A DNA stretch of 64,000 nt from JAUWVG01 sp964633715 (GCA_964633715.1 CAZWHQ010000010.1:1-64000), one strand, 5' to 3'; shown: positions 37,790 to 47,455, numbered from the stretch's first letter. The notes: generated from the sequence alone by a model not told the origin. Translations and numbers: made by a program.

Positions 37790-39163
37790 CTATTCTGCAA
37801 TACAGTACAAATGGGTTGATGTTCGGATAAAAAGCTGTGATCCTGAGACGGCTGGGGACGCCAGTGTATAACTCCCGTCAAGCTCATTCGTTGCAAGAAG
37901 TTTGAATTCCTTCCCTACAGAAATAATGGATGTCACGGCTCTTTCATTGATGATATAGAGTTTCCCATCCGAAAGAATGGGAGAGGCGCTCACGATTGCC
38001 TCCGTAGTAGATTCCGGTCCCCATATTTGTTCTCCTGTTTTTGCGTCCAGACATGTCACAAGGCCTCTGTCATCGACCATATAAAAATATGTGCCGTCAC
38101 AGACCGTGGAGGGAACATCCGGGCCGGCTGCCCCTTCATATTTCCAGACCAGATGGCTCTCCGTGATGTCTCCTGTCCCTCCGACCTTAAGAGCCAGAAG
38201 AGGTTTTTTCCGGGAGGGCGCATAGATTATTCCATCCACAACAATCGGCGTGGGAACGATGCGGTAATTTGAGCGCTTTAGAGGATTTAATCCGGCGGCC
38301 CGCCAGATCTCTTTTCCTGTCTTAAAATCATGGCCTGTGACATAATCCCCTCCCGAGATAACGATCTGCGTCTGTCCCCGGTATTGAAGGACAACGGGAG
38401 TCGTGTAAGCATCGGGGGATTCCCTTTCTGCATCCGTCGGGCGCTCCTGATGCCACAGGACTTTTCCTGACTTGGCCTCAAAGGAAACGATATAAGAGGG
38501 GTCATCCGTGCGCATCCCATGGAGGACCTCAACAATGAGGCTGCCATCGTGCAGCAGCGGTGAAGATCCATAACCCCAATTGTGACCAAAGGGACCGTAG
38601 TCTTTTTGCAGATCTTTTTTCCAGATTGATTTACCGTCCATATCAAAACAAAAGATTTTGCCCGTCCCGGTCACTACCCACACATTTTGCCCATCTGTAA
38701 CAGGAGAAGGCGTAGAGTCGTTTTGTTTGTTGTGTACCTGGTTTTTATTATCCAGCTCTCTCTGCCAGAGAATCTTCCCATCCTTTTTGGAAATACAGAG
38801 TAAAAACAGTTTTGATCCTCCAGGATCCCTGCCGGGCCTCCGGCTTCTTTGAGTGCCCTGAGCTTGTTCTTTCTGTGCAGGCTTTTCGGAAGGGCCAGGT
38901 TCAGGACTGGATTCTGCTTTGGATGGAGATGTGATAAATATCCGGTTGCCCCAAATAATAGGAGTTGCCGCACTCCAAGAAGGCAGTTCTGTTTTCCAGA
39001 CTATATTTTCAGTGAGACTCCACTTCATGGGAAGGTTTACGGCATCGGTGATTCCGTTATGAAGAGGTCCTCTCCAATGAGGCCAATTTTCTTCAGCCTG
39101 GAGATATCCAAAAACACCAAAAAGGGCCACTATTGAGGCCAGGGTCAAAATCAATTTCTTCAT
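37790..39163 (-). CDS. PQQ-like beta-propeller, WPHWRGP type
   Basis: 457 residues. The signal peptide LILTLASIVALFGVFGYLQA is followed by ENWPHWRGPLHNGITD. Blade motifs include SKKDGKILWQRE, CFDMDGKSIWKKD, SFEAKSGKVLWHQE, GHDFKTGKEIWRA and CLDAKTGEQIWGPE. The layout matches the next gene blade for blade, so the pair arose by tandem duplication. A charged low-complexity insert (about residues 80-115, rich in E, P, Q and R) loops out between the first two blades. AGGAGAAGG precedes the ATG. The likely location is the periplasm or cell surface; no enzymatic residues are recognised. Confidence 0.85.
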   Translation of the reverse strand: MKKLILTLASIVALFGVFGYLQAEENWPHWRGPLHNGITDAVNLPMKWSLTENIVWKTELPSWSAATPIIWGNRIFITSPSKAESSPEPGPSEKPAQKEQAQGTQRSRRPGRDPGGSKLFLLCISKKDGKILWQRELDNKNQVHNKQNDSTPSPVTDGQNVWVVTGTGKIFCFDMDGKSIWKKDLQKDYGPFGHNWGYGSSPLLHDGSLIVEVLHGMRTDDPSYIVSFEAKSGKVLWHQERPTDAERESPDAYTTPVVLQYRGQTQIVISGGDYVTGHDFKTGKEIWRAAGLNPLKRSNYRIVPTPIVVDGIIYAPSRKKPLLALKVGGTGDITESHLVWKYEGAAGPDVPSTVCDGTYFYMVDDRGLVTCLDAKTGEQIWGPESTTEAIVSASPILSDGKLYIINERAVTSIISVGKEFKLLATNELDGSYTLASPAVSGSQLFIRTSTHLYCIAE

Positions 39164-39228
39164 TTACCTTCTCCTGATTTTACTCACTTGGATGTTAAAA
39201 ACACTTTTTATTTAGACGCAGAAAAGAT

Positions 39229-42200
39229 CTATTCCTTTCTTAAAGCTGGAGAAAGATCTTCTTTTAAGGCCATTTTCGCCGCTAAATACGTCCACAATGC
39301 TCCATTGAGACCAACTATAATAAATACTATAAGTATAGTAGGATAAGGGATTTCAGCACCCGGTGTCAACAGGGAAGGCAGAGTCGCCATGAGTGCCGCC
39401 AAAATTCCATATAAAATGCCAGCCGCTAGAAGTGTTATATGCTCGGACAAAACGATGGCCTGAATCGATTTTTTCGAAAAACCAACAGCACGGAGCAGGG
39501 CCAATTCTCCCTGGCGTTCTTTGATATTGCGCCAAACAACAATCCCCAATCCAAAACTTCCCAGCAGCAGGCCAAAACTCCCAAGAATAAGAAATATGGA
39601 CAGATAGGTGTTCTGAACGGCATTAAACTCTGCCAACCGATTCGGTGCAGACATAATATCTAATCCCAAATCCTGCATAGCCCAGGCTAGTTCATCCAAA
39701 GCTTCTCCACTATTCTCGGGTGAACTGTCAACAAGAAAAATTCTGTAGCCACTGACTGAAGGATATTTCTGGATAAAGGCCTCCTCAGAAATGATGACAT
39801 TCCCCTGGAAGATTGAGTTGGATAATCCCCCGACCAATTTGATTTGGAAATTTTGCCCCCTTTCATCCACATAGGTCAGAGAGTCTCCTACGGATTTACC
39901 TAATGCCCAAACAATGACCGACAAATCTGCAACCGCCGGCACAAGGCCATCTTCCAATTGGCTATCGAGAACTGACCAAGGATTATCCGGATCGACATCC
40001 CCTGAAGTTTCGGCAAAAGTAAAGGCTCCTCTCTCTTCGAATTGTTTGGGATTGACTCCGATCAACTGTGGATTTGTGACCTGATTGAGATTCAGGCAGC
40101 TCGCGTCATCTCCCTCTTTCACCCGGAATTGTACATATCGGAGGTCTAAAGAACGAACCTTTTCCAATCCGTAAAATTGCTGACCCTTTGTGCTGTTGAG
40201 ATCATAAAGGACAGGAATTGAACTTTCCCCAAAAAGCGCAAATCCTCCTGTTCCGGATTCTCTTTTGTTGGCATCTTTGAAAGAATTGAGCCGGTTGGCC
40301 CCAACTGTAAATACAATGAACAATCCGCAGGCAAGGAGCCCGATTAGAGTGACACTGCGCAGGCGTTTTCTAGCGTTGTTCCGGATCCCGATGCGCAACA
40401 GGCTGAGCCGGGAGGACTTTTTCGGTCTGCCGATCCTCAACAGCAGGGCATTTGTCAGCGCCATCCCACCTGTCAAAAGCAGCGTTCCCGAAATAAAAAA
40501 CACCATAAAAGCCTTACCCCCCGTGCCAAAATTCGTAAAAAGCAAAAGGAGGCATACTGCGACCACGCAGGCCAATCCAAAAACCAAACTTTTTTTTGGT
40601 CTTTTTTTACCCAAGCTGTCAAGCTTTGTTTGGCCTCTCTGCAGTGCGGCTGCAGATTGTCTGACCTGTCTTCTGGTCACCAGCCAGATTGTCAAAAAAG
40701 CGACAACACTCCCTATCAATACACCCAATAGAATGGAAAACACTCTAAGATGAATAAAAAGCACAGATGTTCCCACAGCAGCCTGCCATACAGTTTTGAG
40801 TGCAAAAAGAACAACCTGATTGTAGATCACTCCCAAAAGAGCACCCAAAATACTGCTGACCGTGATTAGCACGGCGCCTTCAAAAAGCACCAGTCGTCTC
40901 ACGCTCTTTTTCGAAAATCCCAGTGCGAGATACAGACCAATTTCTTCAGACCTTTTCTCTGTATTAAAACCAAACAGCAGTCCTGTCAGCAACAATGCGG
41001 CTAAAACTATAAAAAAGCTCAATCCTAAAAAAAGCTCGGAAAAACTTACTGATTGTGAACTCGCCTGAAGACCGGTCTCCTTGACCGCCTGAAAGACAAA
41101 TCCAAGATTGGCCGGATCCAAAACTTCTCTCAGTTTGTATTCGAGATTATTTTTATCTAAATCCCGAAACCGGACAGCGGTGAAACTTCCAAACCTGTTG
41201 GTCCACATCTCTTGTGCCGCTTCCAGAGACACAAAAGCTTTTGGAGTTCCTCCGAAATTATCCCAATAGTCCTCATCCTTATCTCGGATTTTATCCAAAT
41301 CAATAGGGATGCCGGGATTCCAGTCACGGCAGTTATCCTCTCCGGCCAACCCTGGAAAATCAGGAAGGAGATCTTTGTCAGCATAAGGCCCTTGAATAGA
41401 AACAACGTCTTTAACCTTGAAGGTCGACGTTTTTTCCTTCAAATCACGCCCTGGCCCCAACACATAATATGTCAACTGGATATTGTCTCCCCCTCTAGCT
41501 GAGATATCTTGGGACAGCCAATCATTTATAATAATATCATCCTCTCCCATTTCAGCCGGAACTTGAGGCATTCCAGGAGCGGAGACAAATGAGTAGGGCG
41601 CCGCTCTTGCCCCAAAGCGTATTTCATTAACAAAATAGGTTAGTACAGGTTGGGCTCCAGGAAAAAGTTGCAGGACTGTCTCCGCAATAGTGGAATCCAG
41701 AAAAATTCGATTTGATCTGAGTTCTAAAACATCAGGCTCAGAAACCTTCCGAACGTCCAGACCAGCATCATCCAGGATCCACCTCTTTTTAAAGGCCTCA
41801 TTGAGAGTGAGGATATCCAGCGGGTTGTTTTTTCGTTCCCCCACAAGCAAAACATTTGCTCGATTGGGCAGACCCATTTCCTGAGACAAAAAAGAGATGG
41901 ACACAAATACAGTCATAGGGGCGATCTGATCTGCCCTGAGATGAAACCGACCAAATTCTTCATCTGATGCCACCGCCTTTATCCGGAAACGTCTCGCAAG
42001 CGATGACTCAGAATCCAATGCAAGAGGAGCATCCTTTGGCATGGCATCCAGTTTTTCCGCTCGCAGAAGGATTTCATCTCCGGCCTGGACACCCAATCGA
42101 TTTGCCAGTTGACGGTTGACAACCGCCTCCTCAGGAGAGAGAGCCCCATAAATATCTTGGCCGCTGCTCAATTGACTAAAACGATCATCCACACCTAAAA

Positions 42201-42522
42201 CTTGAATGCGGTTAATCCGGCGAGCCCCCCCATCGGCAACAGCGATTCCCCTTGTTTGAAACAGAGGGGCAACAGGAGTGCCGAGATCATTCGAAAGATC
42301 ATCTGCCAGTTGAGTCCGGAAAAAACGGTCACCCGAAGACAGGGCAAATTCAGTTTGTCCAAGTCTGTCCAACACGATCTGCCGGAGACTGAAGCGCACA
42401 GAATCCCCAATGACAAATGAGCCCACCAAAATGGCCGTGCTGACCATGGCTCCCAACACAACCCACCGATGACTTTTGCGATAGTGAATCAGACTGCGGA
42501 ATATAAGTTTTTTAAAATTCAT
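39229..42522 (-). CDS. FtsX/MacB-type ABC transporter permease, two-copy fused form
   Basis: 1097 residues. An N-terminal membrane anchor (WVVLGAMVSTAILVGSFVIG) leads into a large extracytoplasmic MacB-like domain. Two FtsX cores follow: one centred on FFIVLAALLLTGLLFGFNTEKRSEEIGLYLALGFSKKSVRR, the other at the C terminus around FLILGSFGLLLGSFGLGIVV and LLRAVGFSKKSI, with extra membrane segments and a second soluble domain between. Such long permeases of the LolC/E or MacB type extract or move lipids, lipoproteins or peptides at the outer face of the inner membrane. It starts 4 bases after the ATPase stop and is the last gene of a four-gene operon. Confidence 0.87.
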   Translation of the reverse strand: MNFKKLIFRSLIHYRKSHRWVVLGAMVSTAILVGSFVIGDSVRFSLRQIVLDRLGQTEFALSSGDRFFRTQLADDLSNDLGTPVAPLFQTRGIAVADGGARRINRIQVLGVDDRFSQLSSGQDIYGALSPEEAVVNRQLANRLGVQAGDEILLRAEKLDAMPKDAPLALDSESSLARRFRIKAVASDEEFGRFHLRADQIAPMTVFVSISFLSQEMGLPNRANVLLVGERKNNPLDILTLNEAFKKRWILDDAGLDVRKVSEPDVLELRSNRIFLDSTIAETVLQLFPGAQPVLTYFVNEIRFGARAAPYSFVSAPGMPQVPAEMGEDDIIINDWLSQDISARGGDNIQLTYYVLGPGRDLKEKTSTFKVKDVVSIQGPYADKDLLPDFPGLAGEDNCRDWNPGIPIDLDKIRDKDEDYWDNFGGTPKAFVSLEAAQEMWTNRFGSFTAVRFRDLDKNNLEYKLREVLDPANLGFVFQAVKETGLQASSQSVSFSELFLGLSFFIVLAALLLTGLLFGFNTEKRSEEIGLYLALGFSKKSVRRLVLFEGAVLITVSSILGALLGVIYNQVVLFALKTVWQAAVGTSVLFIHLRVFSILLGVLIGSVVAFLTIWLVTRRQVRQSAAALQRGQTKLDSLGKKRPKKSLVFGLACVVAVCLLLLFTNFGTGGKAFMVFFISGTLLLTGGMALTNALLLRIGRPKKSSRLSLLRIGIRNNARKRLRSVTLIGLLACGLFIVFTVGANRLNSFKDANKRESGTGGFALFGESSIPVLYDLNSTKGQQFYGLEKVRSLDLRYVQFRVKEGDDASCLNLNQVTNPQLIGVNPKQFEERGAFTFAETSGDVDPDNPWSVLDSQLEDGLVPAVADLSVIVWALGKSVGDSLTYVDERGQNFQIKLVGGLSNSIFQGNVIISEEAFIQKYPSVSGYRIFLVDSSPENSGEALDELAWAMQDLGLDIMSAPNRLAEFNAVQNTYLSIFLILGSFGLLLGSFGLGIVVWRNIKERQGELALLRAVGFSKKSIQAIVLSEHITLLAAGILYGILAALMATLPSLLTPGAEIPYPTILIVFIIVGLNGALWTYLAAKMALKEDLSPALRKE

Positions 42523-42526
42523 TTTT

Positions 42527-43216
42527 TCAGAGTAATTTCAGATCCCCATCCTGAAGGCTGTACACCTTGCCCATTAACCGAGCCATTTCTATTGAATGCG
42601 TGACTGTGATAAGGGCCACACCTTCCTCCTTGTTCAGATCTACAAGCAGATGGCCGAGCTTTTCCGAGGAGACTTTATCCAAGGATCCCGTTGGCTCATC
42701 AGCAAGGATCAGTTTGGGTGTATTGATAAGAGCCCTGACAACCGCCACCCTCTGCATCTCTCCTCCCGACAGCACAGCCGGAAAAAAGTCCAAACGTTCT
42801 TTTAGCCCGACTTTTTCAAGAAGGATTTTAGCCCTATTCATGACCTCTTCATCCGTTCTTTTCCCTCCGAAAGGTATCGTGGGGATGAGCACATTTTCCA
42901 AAACAGTGCATTGAGGGAGAAGATGATGGAGCTGAAATATAAATCCGATCTCCCTGTTTCTTATGGCTGACAGTTCAGCGTCATCAAGATCTGCCAGGTT
43001 TTTCCCACTAAAAAAAACTTGTCCTGATGTGGGTTTATCCAGAGCACCTATTATATTGAGGAGAGTGCTCTTCCCTGATCCTGAAGGCCCTACCACAGCA
43101 ACTGATTCACCCGCTTCTATTTGAAAGGATATGTTTTCCAGGACTGTCATTGCCTTTTGATCCGATTGGCCTTCAAATGATTTTGTAATTTTTTTGAGTT
43201 CAAGCAACATCGTCAT
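42527..43216 (-). CDS. LolD/MacB-type ABC transporter ATPase
   Basis: 229 residues with Walker A GPSGSGKSTLLN, Q-loop FIFQLHHLLP, signature LSGGEMQRVAVVRAL, Walker B LILADEPTGSLD and switch His in ITVTHS. FQLHHLLPQCTVLENV and GSLD are typical of LolD/MacB ATPases, which drive mechanotransmission rather than channel transport. It begins 17 bases inside the glycosyltransferase gene and ends 4 bases before the FtsX-type permease, its obvious partner. The length is normal. Confidence 0.93.
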   Translation of the reverse strand: MTMLLELKKITKSFEGQSDQKAMTVLENISFQIEAGESVAVVGPSGSGKSTLLNIIGALDKPTSGQVFFSGKNLADLDDAELSAIRNREIGFIFQLHHLLPQCTVLENVLIPTIPFGGKRTDEEVMNRAKILLEKVGLKERLDFFPAVLSGGEMQRVAVVRALINTPKLILADEPTGSLDKVSSEKLGHLLVDLNKEEGVALITVTHSIEMARLMGKVYSLQDGDLKLL

Positions 43217-44486
43217 AAATCCTCGCTATATTTTTCGCCATTGAGTCTATGGAAAACTGTTCCATAACCACCCGATGCCCCTCCTCTGCCATTTTTTGGA
43301 CTCTATCCGGATCGACAAGCAGAGAACCCAGGGCATCGGCCAGCCGTTCACTCGTGTTTGGATCGTAGAGGATTCCTCCGTTTGTCCTTTCGATGAATTC
43401 CGGATAGCAGCCCACATTTGGCTGCACAACCGGAACACCAGCGGCCAGCGCTTCGACCTGATAGGCCCCAAAAGCTTCACCACTGGGGACAGGAACAGAA
43501 AGAAGCGTCAAGGATTTGAGAAATTGGACACGACTAAACTTTTCAAAATCCTTGAATATCTGGACATCACTCCCAAATCCATTCTTCGAGATTTTATCCA
43601 ATTGTGCGTTAACATAAAATTTGTCGTCACCCGAATATCCTCCTGTCAGGTGAAGTCGAAGGTCTTTAAAGCGATTGTCTTTTTTGAGCTGAATAAAAGC
43701 GCCCACCAGTATCCCAAGACCAAAATACTCAGACATCCTGCACATGTACCCAATGACTGGAGGATCAAAGGGAAGGGGGGATTTCACATAGCCATCCAGG
43801 CATAGGCCTCCGTAAATAACTTTGATTTTTTCTGCGGGGATTTTCAGCTGCTGTTGAGATTTCTCGGAATAAAACCGGCTGGCGGTCACAAAGAGATCGA
43901 CGTCTGCTGCCTTTTTGGCCATCAGATTCCATACCTGTTCCTGATAAGGTTTTTCCATCAGGTCCACCCACTCGTTCTCATCTTGAAGGGAACACACAAC
44001 GCTTACACCAAGCTCACTTTTAAGTCTATGCGCCAATCCGAGCAAGAGGGCATTGGATAAATGGACAACATCGGGAGCGATTTCATTTTCGAGATACTGG
44101 ATGAGATGCTCCAACTCGGAAGCCTGCCGCCCCGTTTCTCCGTGAAGCATGGAAAGCGTCATATCCTCAAGCCCTGCTGCCCTTGTAGATCCAGACTTTT
44201 TTGCCGCGATGTTCAGCAGAATCTTAGAATCAAAAAACCGCTCCAACCATGCGGGCGCATGCCTGTAGAACGGTAGTTTTTCCTTCAAATAGACATTGAT
44301 CGCCCCATAGAATACTGGAGTCCCAGTGATTTTTTCGCTGCTATCCAGATTTGTTGGGAGATACATAGGCATGCTGACAACATCATGATCCAATGAGATA
44401 AGCGATTTGAGGAGCGCCGCATCTCTAAAACAATTTTGGCAGTAGAATGTCAATCCCGATCCTGGTGTAATATACACAATTTTCAT
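43200..44486 (-). CDS. GT4-family glycosyltransferase
   Basis: A 428-residue cytoplasmic GT-B enzyme. The N terminus MKIVYITPGSGLTFYCQNCFRD and the C-terminal donor half with VIGYMCRMSEYFGLG, SVPVPSGEAFGAYQVEALAAGVPVVQP and the E-x7-E-like ERTNGGILYDPN fit retaining GT4 enzymes that use nucleotide sugars. A nearly identical pairing with an MacB-type ABC exporter and a propeller lipoprotein in one operon suggests it glycosylates the cargo that the exporter handles, or a surface glycolipid. The start overlaps the preceding stop by 4 bases (ATGA). Confidence 0.85.
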   Translation of the reverse strand: MKIVYITPGSGLTFYCQNCFRDAALLKSLISLDHDVVSMPMYLPTNLDSSEKITGTPVFYGAINVYLKEKLPFYRHAPAWLERFFDSKILLNIAAKKSGSTRAAGLEDMTLSMLHGETGRQASELEHLIQYLENEIAPDVVHLSNALLLGLAHRLKSELGVSVVCSLQDENEWVDLMEKPYQEQVWNLMAKKAADVDLFVTASRFYSEKSQQQLKIPAEKIKVIYGGLCLDGYVKSPLPFDPPVIGYMCRMSEYFGLGILVGAFIQLKKDNRFKDLRLHLTGGYSGDDKFYVNAQLDKISKNGFGSDVQIFKDFEKFSRVQFLKSLTLLSVPVPSGEAFGAYQVEALAAGVPVVQPNVGCYPEFIERTNGGILYDPNTSERLADALGSLLVDPDRVQKMAEEGHRVVMEQFSIDSMAKNIARIYDDVA

Positions 44487-45643
44487 GACTGTTCTCCAAA
44501 GGCATAAACTCGGCCATCTTCTGATCCAATAACAACGAGTCCTCCGGCCACAGCAGGACTTCCGATAATGGCTCCACCGATTTCATAGGACCAGATTTTT
44601 TCCCCATCTTTGAGATTCAAGATGTACAGCCTGCCGTCAATCGATCCGAAAATGACTTTATCGCTCGAAACAACAGGGGATCCGTCTATTTCATCCAAAG
44701 TCTGAAATTCCCACAACTTTTCACCTGAATTTCTGTCCACACAGTGCAGATAACCATCACGGGAGCCAATGATCACCCTGTCTTTCGTGACAGCCGGGGA
44801 AGAAAAAAATGGACCGGGATGGTTTTTATCCTCATATGTCCACACGATTTGTTCAGCGATAAGATCAATAGCCACCAATTGATTATCATAATGGCCAAGA
44901 TAGGCCAAATTGTCAACAAGAGCGGCCGACCCGGGGATATAGGAACCCGCCCAAACTTCCCCTGTTTTTGTCCCATCAGAAACAGAGATAATATGAAGGA
45001 TTTCATCACATCCACCAAAGATGACATGTGTGCCATCTGTGGATGGAGCACCATTGATAAAATTTTCAGTTTCATATTCCCAGATGAGTTCTCCCGTGAT
45101 TGAATTCAAACAATACATCCTATTGTCGTAGCTGCCTACGAGAATCCTTGCTTCTGGATTGTTTGGACTAATCACCCAATTGGCTGATCCATAAATAGAG
45201 CTGCCGCACTTATATCTCCAGAGCTCCTGCCCGGTGAGGGCATCCAAACAAAGGAATTCTCCACTCAAATTTCCAATATAGACCGCATCTTGAAACAGAA
45301 GTGGCGAGGCTTCGATATCATCTTCTGTGTCAAAGGTCCATATCTGGCGGCCGGTGAGAAAATCGAGTGAATAGACTTTTCCATCCGTAGATCCGATATA
45401 AACATTCCCGTTGCCGAGGACGGGAGACGAAATGATGTATGACTCTGTATTGAAGGACCAGAGAAGAGACAGCTCATCCGGGACTTGATCCTCTGCGATC
45501 CCGGTCAAGGCTGAATCCCCGCGAAAAATCGGCCAACTCACACTATCCACATCCAAAATCCTTTCCCCTACATCTTTTTTGGCACACGTGTACACCAGCA
45601 GAGGGAGGATCAAAAGAAAAAAAATATATTTAATCTTGCACAT
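44483..45643 (-). CDS. PQQ-like beta-propeller lipoprotein
   Basis: 386 residues with a lipobox (IFFLLILPLLVYTCAKK). After SVSWPIFRGDSALTG come seven regular blades: SLDFLTGRQIWTF, CLDALTGQELWRY, CLNSITGELIWEY, IISVSDGTKTGEVW, AIDLIAEQIVWTY, CVDRNSGEKLWEF and ILNLKDGEKIWSY. The repeats are more uniform than in the other propellers here and resemble BamB. It is the first gene of the operon with the GT4 enzyme and the FtsX-type exporter, so it may be the outer-membrane or periplasmic partner of that exporter. Confidence 0.87.
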   Translation of the reverse strand: MCKIKYIFFLLILPLLVYTCAKKDVGERILDVDSVSWPIFRGDSALTGIAEDQVPDELSLLWSFNTESYIISSPVLGNGNVYIGSTDGKVYSLDFLTGRQIWTFDTEDDIEASPLLFQDAVYIGNLSGEFLCLDALTGQELWRYKCGSSIYGSANWVISPNNPEARILVGSYDNRMYCLNSITGELIWEYETENFINGAPSTDGTHVIFGGCDEILHIISVSDGTKTGEVWAGSYIPGSAALVDNLAYLGHYDNQLVAIDLIAEQIVWTYEDKNHPGPFFSSPAVTKDRVIIGSRDGYLHCVDRNSGEKLWEFQTLDEIDGSPVVSSDKVIFGSIDGRLYILNLKDGEKIWSYEIGGAIIGSPAVAGGLVVIGSEDGRVYAFGEQS

Positions 45644-45655
45644 AATCTTTTCCCT

Positions 45656-45871
45656 CTAAGAAAACATTTGAATCCTTATAAAATAAAAATATAAGCGTAA
45701 GGGTGTACAGTGAAAAAGGTGGTATGGAGGCTGAAGCGAGCATGGTTTCCGGTCGAAGACCGGAAGAGCGAAGCCGGAATCCAGCCGTTGTTCCTCGCTG
45801 GGGAAAAACGAGCGTGCCTTTAAGCTGTATTCCCTGAGCATTATTTTTTATTTTATGAGGTCTTAAATTTT
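45656..45871. repeat. Intergenic REP-like repeat with strong hairpin
   Basis: The spacer between two minus-strand operons contains TTCCGGTC-GAA-GACCGGAA (45747-45765), an 8-bp perfect stem with a 3-base loop. It is flanked by GAAGCGAGC and GAGCGAAGC-type half repeats and, to the right, by CTCGCTGGGGAAAAACGAG, a second stem. The GC-rich block (about 45715-45830) contrasts with AT-rich edges and interrupts no gene. It may act as a terminator for the operon to its right or be a dispersed repeat; no second copy lies in this window. Confidence 0.45.
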
Positions 45872-47455
45872 TCATTCTTTTGTTCTGTCCAGCCAGGAAA
45901 GCGCGGCCGTCGGGCAGGACGTCACGCATTCCTCGGCCACTTTTTCCAATCCTTCGCTGAGCGGTTTCCCAAACGGCGTGTCCACATGGACATCAAAACC
46001 GCGTTTTACAAACGTCAAACCGAGATGTTCTCCTGATTGTTTGGTGATCTGCACACACAAACCACATTTGATACATTTTCCCGGTTCATAGATCACAAGA
46101 TCATGTTGAATAACTTTACTGAGAGTTTTTCGTTGAGAAAAATGGAACCGCCGTTGGTTTGAATCGTACTCTTCGGCATACTGCCTCAGCTTGCATGAAT
46201 TGGATTTCCGGCAGTCACAGCCAAAACAGCGTGAAGACTCCAGAACGGCCTCTTCTTTTGAATACCCTATCTCGAATCCACTCCCATATGTTAATCGTTG
46301 AAGCTCTTGTGCCTCTTTGAGCAGTTCGGCTGTGTCTTCTTTGCTGATTTTTCCAAGAATGGAATTAAAATTTCTGGACGGGCCGGTTTGTCTTTCACCT
46401 TTGAGAAACCGGTTGGCGGAATCTGCTAGAAATTTTCCATGCGCCGAAGCACGGATGGCCATCCGGGATTCTGACACGGCATTCCCTCCGGCAAAAACAC
46501 CGGGAATACTGGTTTCAAATGTTTTTCGATTTATAGAGATTCCCTTGTTAGACAAGGACAATGCTGACCTGCCCAACAGTTCAGGATTAAAGGTCCCAAG
46601 AGCCAATACAATCGTTTCATAATCTGATCTTAACTTGTCCCACTGCAGGTCTTTCCCAAGGGATCGTTCCAAAAAAAACTTGACTCCCAACTCGGCGATG
46701 CGTTCGATCTCAGCATCGAGTACTTTCCTGGGCAACATATCCTCTGAAACTCCGTAACGAAGTTTACCGCCGGGCAGCGGATTTTGATCATAAATATGAC
46801 AGGCATGGCCATATTGAGCAAGATAATAGGCCGCAGAAAGACCTGCCGCTCCGGCCCCAAGGATAGCCACAGTTTTCCCAGAGCTGGATTTAACATATGG
46901 CCGGAAGGGAGAATTTTTAGCCAAATCCACGTCGGCCACATATCGTTTCAGAGAACATATTGAGACAGAATCATCAAAGGATTTTCTGTGGCACCCTTTT
47001 TCACATGGGGCAGAGCAAATCCGTCCCAATATTGCAGGAAGTGCAATATTTTTTTTGACGGTGATAAGAGCTTCCTCAAACTGCCCGTCTTTAATCTGCC
47101 GGATCATAAGTGGAATATTCATCTGGGCCGGACAAGCGCGAAGACAAGGGGCATCACAGTCCCCAATATGTTCGCTCAACAAAAAATCCAAGGCATCCTT
47201 TCTGGCCTCCCTTACCTTTTCGCTGTTTGTTTCGATCTTCAATCCTTCGGATAAAAGGGCCGAACAGGACGGGATCAACCGGTCCGACTGGATATCGTGA
47301 ACGACACAGATCATGCACGAGGTCGTGGGATCATATCCCTTAAGATGACACAACGTAGGGATGTGAATATCCAAGCCTGCAGCCGCTTCAAGGATCGTGC
47401 TATCACTAGGGACAGACACATTCAAATTGTTGATCGTGATGTTGACGTTCTTCAT
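45872..47455 (-). CDS. 2Fe-2S/4Fe-4S GltD-like FAD protein lacking the NAD(P) domain
   Basis: 527 residues. Residues 1-90 are a NuoG/HydA-type 2Fe-2S domain (Cys36, 47, 50, 64). Cys100, 104, 108, 147, 151 and 155 follow as in the GltD iron-sulfur domain, then the FAD motif AILGAGAAGLSAAYYLAQYG. In GltD and NfnB a second Rossmann domain (GGG-x-TAMD type) for NADPH follows; here LALGTFNPELL runs within ~25 residues into IPGVFAGGNAVSESRMAIRA, the final FAD strand, so that domain is missing. The C terminus has more Cys clusters (CFGCDCRKSNSC, CIKCGLC, CVTSCP). It overlaps the NuoEF-like gene by 4 bases and probably takes electrons through that subunit. Confidence 0.85.
   Translation of the reverse strand: MKNVNITINNLNVSVPSDSTILEAAAGLDIHIPTLCHLKGYDPTTSCMICVVHDIQSDRLIPSCSALLSEGLKIETNSEKVREARKDALDFLLSEHIGDCDAPCLRACPAQMNIPLMIRQIKDGQFEEALITVKKNIALPAILGRICSAPCEKGCHRKSFDDSVSICSLKRYVADVDLAKNSPFRPYVKSSSGKTVAILGAGAAGLSAAYYLAQYGHACHIYDQNPLPGGKLRYGVSEDMLPRKVLDAEIERIAELGVKFFLERSLGKDLQWDKLRSDYETIVLALGTFNPELLGRSALSLSNKGISINRKTFETSIPGVFAGGNAVSESRMAIRASAHGKFLADSANRFLKGERQTGPSRNFNSILGKISKEDTAELLKEAQELQRLTYGSGFEIGYSKEEAVLESSRCFGCDCRKSNSCKLRQYAEEYDSNQRRFHFSQRKTLSKVIQHDLVIYEPGKCIKCGLCVQITKQSGEHLGLTFVKRGFDVHVDTPFGKPLSEGLEKVAEECVTSCPTAALSWLDRTKE

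Noticed and set aside
45656..45871. CRISPR or tandem array in the GC-rich spacer
   Set aside because: Only one hairpin unit is present, with no regular repeat-spacer pattern. No CRISPR array was seen anywhere in the window.
45630..45929. Minus-strand 99-codon frame through the repeat
   Set aside because: It reads through the hairpin repeat and overlaps the genes on both sides; the protein sequence is that of translated repeat DNA.
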